From positions 558,001 to 622,000 of the forward strand of contig NZ_CP034951.1 in NCBI RefSeq assembly GCF_004022485.1: 64,000 nucleotides of DNA. The letters run 5' to 3'. Below the pieces are notes generated by a model. It was not told the origin of the DNA. It worked only from the letters and a program-made list of their open reading frames with translations, and did no database searches. The translations under genes and the position numbers were made by a program. The stretch comes from Aequorivita sp. H23M31. Its GTDB lineage: Bacteria > Bacteroidota > Bacteroidia > Flavobacteriales > Flavobacteriaceae. This document shows positions 44,145 through 52,160 of the stretch, piece by piece (position 1 is the stretch's first letter; each line of letters begins with the position of its first letter).

Positions 44145-45533
44145 ATGAAATTTCCTGCTTCACTCTCCGCCCTCTTACTATGTTTTATAACTTTTCTGGT
44201 TTCTTGCAAGAGTGATGATGACTCAGGTTATATTCCTTTAAATATTGTTGCTCGGCCAGATATCGGGGAGGTTTTCCAAAATTCAACCTTGAATATTCCT
44301 ATTTTTGATAATGATGATAATATTCCACAAACTGGAAAAATTGTTATTACCACTCCGGAATACGGTACTGCAATTATTAAAGATAACGGAACACCCGATA
44401 TTCTTTTCGACGACTTCATACAATATACCCCAAACGGGACTTTTGTAGGTGAGGATTCTTTTGAATATACCGTTTGCGATCTTTCTGAAAAAAGTTGTGC
44501 TACTGCTAAAGTAACAATTGAAGTCATGCCCTTTTCTCCCGTAAACTTTGACCTTGGAGCCATACCTTATGAAAAACTTTCCGACTACAATTTCTTTCAA
44601 GGCCATTTAGCAGAAATGGATCCGGTATATGGAGTGCTACCTTATGAACCTATTAATACGTTGTTTTCAGATTATGCCCACAAAAAGAGATTTATCTGGA
44701 TGCCGAATCAAGTTTCAGCTACCTACGTTTCCGATTTTGATAACCTTAACTTCCCTAGTGGAAGTGTTTTGATCAAAACTTTTTATTACGAAAATGTTTT
44801 GCCCAACAATTCCGTAAGAAATATTGAAACCCGTTTGCTGATTAAGAAAGGATCAGAATGGATTTTTGCTAACTATATATGGGATGGGGCACAGCAGGAA
44901 GCAGTTCTCAACACAACCGGTAATGGGTATAATGTTCCCATAGACTGGATAGAAAAGGGAGAAGTGAAATTCGTCAACTATAGAATCCCCTCAGAGCTGG
45001 AATGTTTTATCTGCCATAAATCCTTTGACGCCGCCATTCCCATAGCCCCGAAACCGCAAAATTTAAACTCCATTTATAATTATGCGGATGGAATGGAGAA
45101 CCAACTTAAAAAATGGGAGAAAATGGGATATCTTTCCCAAAATAATATTCCTACAGATATTAGAACGGTACCAAATTGGAAAGATATTTCACAAGGTTTA
45201 AGGACTAGAGTTCGCTCCTATTTTGATATTAATTGTGCGCATTGCCATACTTATGGTGGCCATTGTGGAGCGCGTTCTTTGCGTTTGGCATATTCGCAGA
45301 CCGATGAGGATTATAATCTTGGTATTTGTGTAGAGCCTGATCTTCAAATTCCGGGTTATAATGAAGCAAAATTAATTACACCGGGACACGCAGATAACTC
45401 GATCTTATTTTTTAGAGTAGCCACCACCTTAGAAGAATATAGAATGCCAATGAATGGACGGACCTTAGTAGATGAAGAGTTTTTGCCCATTTTGGAAGAA
45501 TGGATAAACTCTCTTTCTACTCCTTGCAATTAA
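44145..45533 (+). CDS. Diheme cytochrome c lipoprotein with Ig-like domain (SO_2930 type)
   Basis: A 462-residue lipoprotein (lipobox FLVSC, Cys21). Residues 35-128 form a cadherin-like/Ig-like repeat (DIGEVFQNSTLNIPIFDND, ending with FEYTVCDLSEKSCATAKVTI). The remainder is the SO_2930-type diheme domain with two heme sites, CFICH at 287-291 and CAHCH at 364-368. Heme attachment means export unfolded and maturation in the periplasm. It should carry electrons at the outer membrane; the partner is unknown. The next gene follows after 16 bases and encodes a T9SS protein, so the two are likely one operon. Confidence 0.85.
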   Translation: MKFPASLSALLLCFITFLVSCKSDDDSGYIPLNIVARPDIGEVFQNSTLNIPIFDNDDNIPQTGKIVITTPEYGTAIIKDNGTPDILFDDFIQYTPNGTFVGEDSFEYTVCDLSEKSCATAKVTIEVMPFSPVNFDLGAIPYEKLSDYNFFQGHLAEMDPVYGVLPYEPINTLFSDYAHKKRFIWMPNQVSATYVSDFDNLNFPSGSVLIKTFYYENVLPNNSVRNIETRLLIKKGSEWIFANYIWDGAQQEAVLNTTGNGYNVPIDWIEKGEVKFVNYRIPSELECFICHKSFDAAIPIAPKPQNLNSIYNYADGMENQLKKWEKMGYLSQNNIPTDIRTVPNWKDISQGLRTRVRSYFDINCAHCHTYGGHCGARSLRLAYSQTDEDYNLGICVEPDLQIPGYNEAKLITPGHADNSILFFRVATTLEEYRMPMNGRTLVDEEFLPILEEWINSLSTPCN

Positions 45534-45549
45534 TCGATAAAACCAAATT

Positions 45550-47160
45550 ATGAAAACATCCTTAATCTTGATCGTGCTTATTTTAACCTTAGCATCTGGC
45601 AATGCTCAGGTATCTTTTACTGCTGTTCCTATTTCCACAAGTGGATCGGAGAGAGCCGTGGTCGATATGAACGGAGATATGTTGGACGACCTGGTATCTG
45701 TTAGTGCTACCAATATCCAAATTTTTTATCAACGACCCCAAGGTGGCTTTTTGGAAAGAAATATCACTACCGAATATGCAGATAACCTTCCCTCTTGGAG
45801 TCTCTCTGCGGGAGACTACGACAATAATGGCTATAACGACTTGCTCTATGCTGGAAATAATGGAGTGACCTTTATGAGAGCAAATGACGATGGTACTGCT
45901 TATGAAGAAGATTCCTTTCCACAATATGTTTTTTCACAGCGGTCCAACTTTGTTGACATAAACAATGATGGACTTCTGGATGCATTTGTTTGTCACGATG
46001 TCGCCCCAAGTGTTTATTATATTAATAATGGCGATGGTACTTTTATCTTTCATCAAGGAGATATTGGTGATTATCCTACCGGAGGAAACTATGGATCCGT
46101 TTGGATAGACTATGATAATGACGGGTATATGGATGTTTTTATCGCCAAATGCAATGTAAATGGAGATGTGAACCAAAGAAGCGAAAATCAATTATACCGG
46201 AATGATGGACAGGGAAATTTTATAGAAGTTGGTGAAGAAACCGGGTTAAAGGACAATATGCAGACTTGGTCCTCGGCTTGGGCAGATTATGATAATGACG
46301 GATATCTAGATGTTTTTATAGGAAGTAGCTCTAGCAGTTTTAACCATAAATTAAACCGAAATAACGGAGATGGAACTTTTACGGATATTTCTGCCACTAC
46401 AGGTATTCACGCCCTCACAATGACAGGAATCGAAAATTGCACTTATGATTTCAATAATGATGGTTATGCAGATATCATTTCAAATGGAAACATACTTTTA
46501 AATAATGGAGATATGACTTTTACTTTAATTCCGAATGCTTTACCAAACAACAATGGATCTTTTGGAGATTTAAATAATGATGGCTTTATAGATTCATTTG
46601 CAAACGGACATATCTATTATAATAATGGAAATGCGAACCATTGGATAAAAATCGTTACCAAAGGTATCGAAAGCAATAGCAATGGAATTGGGGCACGAAT
46701 AACAATAACCTCAGCACTTGGAACCCAAATTCGGGAGGTACGAAGCGGCGAAGGTTTTAAATATATGAGCACGCTGAACACCCATTTTGGATTAGGGGAG
46801 GATACAGAAATTGCCACTCTCACGGTAAGATGGCCCTCGGGAATAATTGATACTTACGAAAACGTTGATGTGGACCAGACAATTTATATAACAGAAGGTT
46901 CCACTACTGTAGGTATAGAGGAAAATGTAGTCAACAACCTAATTCTCTATCCCAATCCCACAGAAGGAATATTAACTTTAAGCAATGCGAATAATTTTAC
47001 AAATCCGAGATACTCCATTTTTGATATGCAGGGAAGGTTAATAATTGGTTCGGCTCTCAATCAAAATCAAATTGATGTTTCACAACTGGCAAATGGAACA
47101 TATCTTCTTAAAATTAATGATCTAAACTCCACGAAAATCCAACGTTTTATTAAGAAGTAG
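45550..47160 (+). CDS. VCBS/FG-GAP and ASPIC-UnbV protein with T9SS sorting domain
   Basis: A 536-residue secreted protein. Signal peptide to about residue 19 (GNAQ, Gln at +1). Residues 25-355 contain repeats of the FG-GAP/VCBS type with calcium-loop motifs such as DYDNDGYMDVFIAK, ADYDNDGYLDVFIG and DFNNDGYADIIS. Residues about 370-455 are the ASPIC/UnbV domain (GIGARITI, HFGLGEDTEIATLTVRWPSG). The last 75 residues are a T9SS type A domain (LILYPNPTEGILTLS to RFIKK). It is a cell-surface protein, probably binding calcium and a partner. It lies 16 bases after the diheme cytochrome. Confidence 0.88.
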   Translation: MKTSLILIVLILTLASGNAQVSFTAVPISTSGSERAVVDMNGDMLDDLVSVSATNIQIFYQRPQGGFLERNITTEYADNLPSWSLSAGDYDNNGYNDLLYAGNNGVTFMRANDDGTAYEEDSFPQYVFSQRSNFVDINNDGLLDAFVCHDVAPSVYYINNGDGTFIFHQGDIGDYPTGGNYGSVWIDYDNDGYMDVFIAKCNVNGDVNQRSENQLYRNDGQGNFIEVGEETGLKDNMQTWSSAWADYDNDGYLDVFIGSSSSSFNHKLNRNNGDGTFTDISATTGIHALTMTGIENCTYDFNNDGYADIISNGNILLNNGDMTFTLIPNALPNNNGSFGDLNNDGFIDSFANGHIYYNNGNANHWIKIVTKGIESNSNGIGARITITSALGTQIREVRSGEGFKYMSTLNTHFGLGEDTEIATLTVRWPSGIIDTYENVDVDQTIYITEGSTTVGIEENVVNNLILYPNPTEGILTLSNANNFTNPRYSIFDMQGRLIIGSALNQNQIDVSQLANGTYLLKINDLNSTKIQRFIKK

Positions 47161-47180
47161 ATAAATTAGGGTAAATTTTA

Positions 47181-47219
47181 AAAACATCAGTTTTCTTCCG
47201 AAAACCGATGTTTTTTGAT
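47181..47219 (+). terminator. Terminator after the VCBS/ASPIC gene
   Basis: AAAACATCAGTTTTC and GAAAACCGATGTTTT form a 15-bp stem with one mismatch, followed by T residues. Confidence 0.85.
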
Positions 47220-47324
47220 TAACCTGGATACACCTTATTTTCGGTTAAGCTACTCTAAAAATATTCATCAATTGAACTAAATCAATAGGTCAAAAACCAT
47301 ATAAAGTCAATATTTTTTCAACAG

Positions 47325-47354
47325 AAAAGCCGCATCTTATCAAGCTGCGGCTTT
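47325..47354 (-). terminator. Terminator after dnaK
   Basis: AAAGCCGCA and TGCGGCTTT pair around a 12-base loop and run into T residues on the minus strand, 42 bases past the dnaK stop codon. Confidence 0.8.
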
Positions 47355-47395
47355 AACTTTACTTAACATCAGTCTTACGACTTCCGTCATCTAAC

Positions 47396-49315
47396 TTATT
47401 TCACTTCTTCAAAATCTACGTCCTCAACGTCACTGTTGGCATCTCCGCCACCAGTATTATCCTGTTGGGCTCCTGCGCCTCCAGCGTCTCCGGTTGGAGC
47501 ACCCTGGCCATCGGCCTGAGCTTTGTACATTTCTTCAGAAGCTGTTTTCCAGGCTTCGTTAATTTTATCCAAAGCAGGCTGAATCGTAGCAACGTCTTGC
47601 GACTGATGTGCTTTTTTCAATTCTTCCAAAGCCTCTTCAATTGGTTTCTTTTTATCATCAGATAATTTATCACCAAATTCTTTAAGTTGCTTTTCAGTTT
47701 GGAAGATCATCGCGTCTGCCTCATTCAATTTGTCCACTCTTTCTTTAGCGGTCTTATCACTTTCGGCATTTGCTTCGGCGTCAGCTTTCATCTTTTTGAT
47801 TTCCTCTTCGGTAAGACCTGAAGAAGCTTCAATCCGGATGTCCTGCGATTTGTTGGTAGCCTTATCTGTTGCGCTAACTTTAATGATACCGTTTGCATCA
47901 ATATCAAAGGTTACTTCAATCTGTGGCGTACCTCTTTGTGCTGGTGGAATTCCGTCCAAGTGAAAACGACCGATTGTTTTGTTATCATTCGCCATAGGTC
48001 GCTCTCCTTGCAACACGTGGATCTCAACACTTGGCTGATTATCGGATGCTGTGGAGAAAATCTGACTTTTCTTGGTAGGAATGGTAGTATTCGCATCAAT
48101 CAATTTGGTCATTACACCACCCATTGTTTCAATTCCTAAAGAAAGTGGAGTTACGTCAAGAAGTAATACATCTTTTACGTCTCCGGTCAAAACACCACCT
48201 TGGATTGCTGCACCAATTGCAACTACCTCATCTGGGTTTACACCTTTATGTGGTTTTTTCCCGAAGAATTTTTCAACTGCTTCCTGAACTGCTGGAATAC
48301 GGGTAGATCCACCTACAAGAATAACTTCATCTATATCGCTTTTGCTAAGCCCTGCAGCTTTCATTGCACTCTCGCAAGGCTTCATAGTTCTTTTTACCAG
48401 ATCGTCAATCAACTGCTCAAACTTCGCGCGGGTCAAAGTTTTTACCAAGTGTTTTGGTCCGCTAGCAGTAGCAGTAATATAAGGTAGGTTGATTTCAGTC
48501 TGTGTTGAAGATGAAAGCTCAATTTTAGCTTTTTCAGCAGCTTCTTTCAAACGTTGAAGTGCCATTGGATCCTTACGAAGGTCAAAATCTTCTTCAGCTT
48601 TAAATTCATCTGCCAACCATTTTATTATTTTTTGGTCAACGTCATCTCCACCTAAGTGAGTATCACCGTCGGTAGCAAGTACCTCAAAAACACCATCTCC
48701 CAATTCTAGGATACTCACGTCGTGAGTACCTCCACCAAAGTCAAAAACCACAATTTTCTGATCCTGACCTTTTTTGTCCAAACCATAAGCAAGAGCTGCT
48801 GCTGTTGGCTCGTTAATAATTCTTTCTACTTTCAGTCCGGCAATCTCACCAGCTTCTTTTGTAGCGTGACGCTGACTGTCGTTAAAATATGCAGGAACGG
48901 TAATTACCGCACGGGTTACTTCTTGACCTAGATAATCCTCAGCAGTTTTCTTCATTTTCTGAAGAATCATCGCGCTAAGTTCTTGTGGAGTATACAAGCG
49001 ACCATCGATATCTACACGGGCAGTATCGTTGTCCCCTTTTACCACCTTGTAGGCAGAGTGTTCAACTTCATCTTTTATTTCGGAAAACTTATTCCCCATA
49101 AATCTTTTAATGGAGCTAATGGTTTTAGTGGGGTTAGTTACAGCCTGACGTTTTGCAGGGTCCCCTACTTTAATTTCGCCACCTTCCACAAATGCGATTA
49201 CAGAAGGTGTAGTTCTTTTTCCTTCGGCATTAGGAATAACCACGGGCTCACTACCTTCCATTACGGCAACGCAGGAGTTGGTTGTACCTAAGTCGATTCC
49301 GATTATTTTACTCAT
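47396..49315 (-). CDS. dnaK: Hsp70 chaperone DnaK
   Basis: A 639-residue DnaK. The nucleotide-binding domain opens [16 protein letters not shown], with [46 protein letters not shown] and [11 protein letters not shown]; the substrate domain and lid follow, and the end [11 protein letters not shown] carries the EEVD-like tail of bacterial DnaK. It folds proteins together with DnaJ and GrpE, which are not in this window. The start ATG at 49315 is exact. No box of the TAnnTTTG type or CIRCE-like repeat was recognised upstream. Confidence 0.98.
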   Translation of the reverse strand: MSKIIGIDLGTTNSCVAVMEGSEPVVIPNAEGKRTTPSVIAFVEGGEIKVGDPAKRQAVTNPTKTISSIKRFMGNKFSEIKDEVEHSAYKVVKGDNDTARVDIDGRLYTPQELSAMILQKMKKTAEDYLGQEVTRAVITVPAYFNDSQRHATKEAGEIAGLKVERIINEPTAAALAYGLDKKGQDQKIVVFDFGGGTHDVSILELGDGVFEVLATDGDTHLGGDDVDQKIIKWLADEFKAEEDFDLRKDPMALQRLKEAAEKAKIELSSSTQTEINLPYITATASGPKHLVKTLTRAKFEQLIDDLVKRTMKPCESAMKAAGLSKSDIDEVILVGGSTRIPAVQEAVEKFFGKKPHKGVNPDEVVAIGAAIQGGVLTGDVKDVLLLDVTPLSLGIETMGGVMTKLIDANTTIPTKKSQIFSTASDNQPSVEIHVLQGERPMANDNKTIGRFHLDGIPPAQRGTPQIEVTFDIDANGIIKVSATDKATNKSQDIRIEASSGLTEEEIKKMKADAEANAESDKTAKERVDKLNEADAMIFQTEKQLKEFGDKLSDDKKKPIEEALEELKKAHQSQDVATIQPALDKINEAWKTASEEMYKAQADGQGAPTGDAGGAGAQQDNTGGGDANSDVEDVDFEEVK

Positions 49316-49500
49316 CTTTTTATTTTTTTATTGTTATTATTTATTCCGAACAATCGCCGAGCGAATTGCGAAGGAATCTATTTCTTTAGAATTCGTGATG
49401 TTTAAGTCAAGGATTGTGCCAGCGGGAGGCATTATGACAAGGTGGCAGAATAACTATACAGTAGGTAGTTTCAATGGATAGTGGTAAATGATAAAATCTT

Positions 49501-49587
49501 GGGCGTGTACCTAAATCGGGCCGGGCTATAACTCAACTCTTTTATTTTATTGGATTCGTTGAATACTTCGTATTTCAGCGCTACACG
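49501..49587. repeat. Left part of a dispersed intergenic element, interrupted by the IS
   Basis: GGGCGTGTACCTAAATCGGG, then CCGGGCTATA, and after the IS gap GTAGCGGCTTCTATCCCTCA at 50938-50957. Joined across one target copy, the sequence resembles a repeat often seen between genes in Flavobacteria (GGGCGT near one end, CTATCCCT near the other), recalled from memory. It contains a hairpin CGCTAC-ACG-GTAGCG that is split by the IS. Confidence 0.45.
49580..49587. repeat. Left target-site duplication GCTACACG
   Basis: The 8-bp direct repeat GCTACACG flanks the IS at 49580-49587 and 50930-50937. An 8-bp duplication is the usual size for IS256-family transposition. Confidence 0.85.
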
Positions 49588-49638
49588 GACACTATCCCGT
49601 TAAGTGTGTAAGTTTAAAATAACAGGGGTTGGACTTTT

Positions 49639-50835
49639 TTAGAGTCTGACCCTTTTTTCATAGATCGTTAGGAACTGGTTTAATATAATGCCCCAGTTCC
49701 TGACGGGCATTGTCCATTTTTTGGTGGCTTCCCTTACTGCCAAATATACGGATTTCATCACGGCATCGTCCGTTGGGAAGGAAAGTTTGTTCTTGGTGTA
49801 CTTTCTTATCTTCCCGTTCAGGTTCTCGATAAGGTTCGTGGTATAGATGATCTTGCGTATCTCCAACGGGAACTCATAGAACACTGTGAGCTCTTCCCAG
49901 TTGTCGCGCCAGCTCTTGATGGCATAGGAATATTTATCGTTCCATTTTTGGGCAAAATCCTCTAGGGCCATCTTGGCGGCCTCCTGGTTTGGGGCGTTAT
50001 AGATATGCTTCATATCTGCGGTAAAGGCTTTTTTATCCTTCCATACGACGTACCTGCAGGCATTGCGTATCTGGTGTACCACGCATATCTGGGTCTTGGA
50101 CTCGGGGAACACGTTCTTGATCGTATCCGTAAAACCATTGAGGTTATCGGTGGCCGTGATAAGGATGTCTTCTGTGCCGCGCGCCCTTATATCGGTCAAT
50201 ACGCTCATCCAGAAAGCTGCTGATTCGTTCTTGCCAAGCCATAGCCCCAAGACCTCTTTTTTACCGTCCCTGCGCAGGCCAACGGCTATGTAGATGGTCT
50301 TGTTAATAACCTTGGAGTTCTCGCGGACCTTGAATACGATGCCATCCATCCAGACAATCAAGTAGACCGGCTCCAAGGGACGGTTCTGCCAGGCAACTAT
50401 ATCGCCCGATATTTTTTCCGTGATCCTGGATATGGTCGAGGTGGACACATCAAAATCATAGACCTCACGTATCTGCTCCTCAATATCGCTGTTGCTCATT
50501 CCCTTGGCATAGAGTGACACGATGACGTTCTCAAGGCCATCGACCATATTGCCCCGCTTGGGTACGATCATGGGATTGAACGAGGCCTCACGGTCTCTGG
50601 GGACGGCAATCTCGGATTCGCCAAAGGAGGTTTTTATTTTCTTCCGGGAGTGCCCGTTGCGCGAGTTGCCTCCATTGGACCTCTGGTGTTTGTCGTAATC
50701 TAGGTGGCCGTCGAGCTCACCTTCGAGCATCTTTTCGATCCCACGTTTCTGGATCTGCTTTAAAAAATCGCTGAGCTCCTCGTGGGTCTTGAACTGCTTC
50801 AGAAAATCATCTGAAATTAAATCGTCTTTCTTCAT
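49639..50835 (-). CDS. IS256-family transposase
   Basis: A 398-residue DDE transposase of the Mutator-like IS256 group. Catalytic residues are visible: Asp in [10 protein letters not shown], Asp in TATDNLNGF and Glu in [28 protein letters not shown] is the family signature. It cuts the element out and joins it to a new target. No frameshift or stop is present. The gene spans nearly the whole element, 51 bases from the left end and 94 from the right. Confidence 0.95.
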   Translation of the reverse strand: MKKDDLISDDFLKQFKTHEELSDFLKQIQKRGIEKMLEGELDGHLDYDKHQRSNGGNSRNGHSRKKIKTSFGESEIAVPRDREASFNPMIVPKRGNMVDGLENVIVSLYAKGMSNSDIEEQIREVYDFDVSTSTISRITEKISGDIVAWQNRPLEPVYLIVWMDGIVFKVRENSKVINKTIYIAVGLRRDGKKEVLGLWLGKNESAAFWMSVLTDIRARGTEDILITATDNLNGFTDTIKNVFPESKTQICVVHQIRNACRYVVWKDKKAFTADMKHIYNAPNQEAAKMALEDFAQKWNDKYSYAIKSWRDNWEELTVFYEFPLEIRKIIYTTNLIENLNGKIRKYTKNKLSFPTDDAVMKSVYLAVREATKKWTMPVRNWGIILNQFLTIYEKRVRL

Positions 50836-50862
50836 AATGTGTAAAAGTTAAAGATTAAAAAC

Positions 50863-50908
50863 TAAATAATAAAATAGCGGGGGCCGGCCCCCGCTATTTT
50901 ATTATTTA
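50863..50908. terminator. 46-bp perfect palindrome inside the IS, upstream of the transposase
   Basis: A perfect 23-bp-arm palindrome centred between 50885 and 50886 (core GCGGGGGCC/GGCCCCCGC, with AATAAAATA flanks). As RNA it would be a strong hairpin with a U-rich tail on either strand. It lies between the right end and the transposase start, where it would block transcription entering from outside. Confidence 0.8.
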
Positions 50909-50929
50909 CACACTTTATGAGATAGTCCC

Positions 50930-50937
50930 GCTACACG
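50930..50937. repeat. Right target-site duplication GCTACACG
   Basis: Second copy of the 8-bp direct repeat, directly after the right inverted repeat of the IS. Confidence 0.85.
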
Positions 50938-51044
50938 GTAGCGGCTTCTATCCCTCACGCAGGTATGGCACATATTGAAGATTAGATAAATCTCATTTCC
51001 AACCAAAAGTTCATCTTACATATTCTTGATAACCTCAACCTCTC

Positions 51045-52112
51045 AACTCCTCAACTCCTCAACTTTTAAGTCGATGAGTCGATAAGTCTATGAGTTTAGA
51101 AAAATTTCCTCAACTTCTCAACTTCTCAACTTTTTCTTAGTCGATGAGTCTATATGCTTAGAGAAACCTTCTCAACTCCTCAACTCCTCGACTCCTCAAC
51201 TTTTTCTTAGTCGATGAGTCGATAGGTCGATGAGTTTAGTTCAATTTGAAAATTTCTCCTTCTCAACTCCTCAACTCCTCAACTTTTAAGTCGATGAGTC
51301 GATAAGTCTATGAGTTTAGAAAAATTTCCTCAACTTCTCAACTTCTCAACTTTTTCTTAGTCGATGAGTCTATATGCTTAGAGAAACCTTCTCAACTCCT
51401 CAACTTTTTCTTAGTCGATGAGTCGATAGGTCGATGAGTTTAGTTCAATTTGAAAATTTCTCCATCTCAACTCCTCAACTCCTCAACTCATAAACTTCTC
51501 AACTCCTCAACTTCTCAACTCCTCAACTTTTTCTTAGTCGATGAGTCTATATGCTTAGAGAAACCTTCTCAACTCCTCAACTCCTCGACTCCTCAACTTT
51601 TTCTTAGTCGATGAGTCGATAGGTCGATGAGTTTAGTTCAATTTGAAAATTTCTCCATCTCAACTCCTCAACTCCTCAACTCATAAACTTCTCAACTCCT
51701 CAACTTCTCAACTCCTCAACTTTTAAGTCGATGAGTCGATAAGTCTATGAGTTTAGAAAAATTTCCTCAACTTCTCAACTTCTCAACTTTTTCTTAGTCG
51801 ATGAGTCTATATGCTTAGAGAAACCTTCTCAACCCCTCAACTCCTCGACTCCTCAACTTTTTCTTAGTCGATGAGTCGATAGGTCGATGAGTTTAGTTCA
51901 ATTTGAAAATTTCTCCTTCTCAACTCCTCAACCCCTCAATTCCTCAACTCATAAACTTCTCAACTCCTCAACTTCTCAACTCATAAACTTCTCAACTCCT
52001 CAACTCCTCAACTCCTCAACTCCTCAACTCCCCAACTCCCCAACTCCCCAACTCCTCAACTCCTCAGCTCCTCAACCCCTCAACTCCTCAGCTTATAAAC
52101 TTATAAACATAT
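51045..52112. repeat. Composite octamer minisatellite, about 1.07 kb
   Basis: Two kinds of 8-base word alternate: CTCAACTC (with variants CTCAACTT, CTCGACTC, CCCAACTC) and AGTCGATG/AGTCGATA/AGTCTATG. They are assembled into a higher-order unit of about 195-260 bp, carried about four times, with fixed linkers such as TTTAGTTCAATTTGAAAATT and ATGCTTAGAGAAACCTT. The final 190 bases are nearly pure CTCAACTC-type octamers. There are no unique spacers and no convincing coding content; a reading frame through it is only translated repeat. Confidence 0.9.
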
Positions 52113-52115
52113 TTT

Positions 52116-52160
52116 TTCCATATTGGAATATTTCCATAATTTTGGAACAAATCCAATATG
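52116..52160. promoter_or_regulatory. Promoter with stacked dyads before dnaE2
   Basis: A -7 box TAATTTTG at 52137-52144 lies 13 bases before the ATG at 52158. Around it are TTCCA-N3-TGGAA (52116-52128), TTCCA-N6-TGGAA (52132-52147, enclosing the box) and TTGGA-N5-TCCAA (52142-52156). CATATTGG at 52119 is the exact inverse of CCAATATG, which includes the start codon. It looks like an operator. Confidence 0.55.

Larger units (their letters stand above)
49588..50929 (-). mobile_element. IS256-family insertion sequence (1342 bp)
   Basis: The element is bounded by 24-bp imperfect inverted repeats (left 49588-49611, right 50906-50929) that match at 19 of 24 positions and start G..ACTATC. It carries one transposase gene and a long palindrome near its right end. 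Its base composition is visibly richer in G and C than the flanks, suggesting recent arrival. Both ends and the open reading frame are intact, so it may still move. Confidence 0.9.

Noticed and set aside
49626..49652. Hairpin GGGT..GACT/AGTC..ACCC at the left side of the IS
   Set aside because: It overlaps the transposase stop and has broken pairing, so no separate terminator is claimed.
51045..52112. CRISPR array
   Set aside because: Repeats are 8-base words without unique spacers of fixed size, and no cas gene is near.
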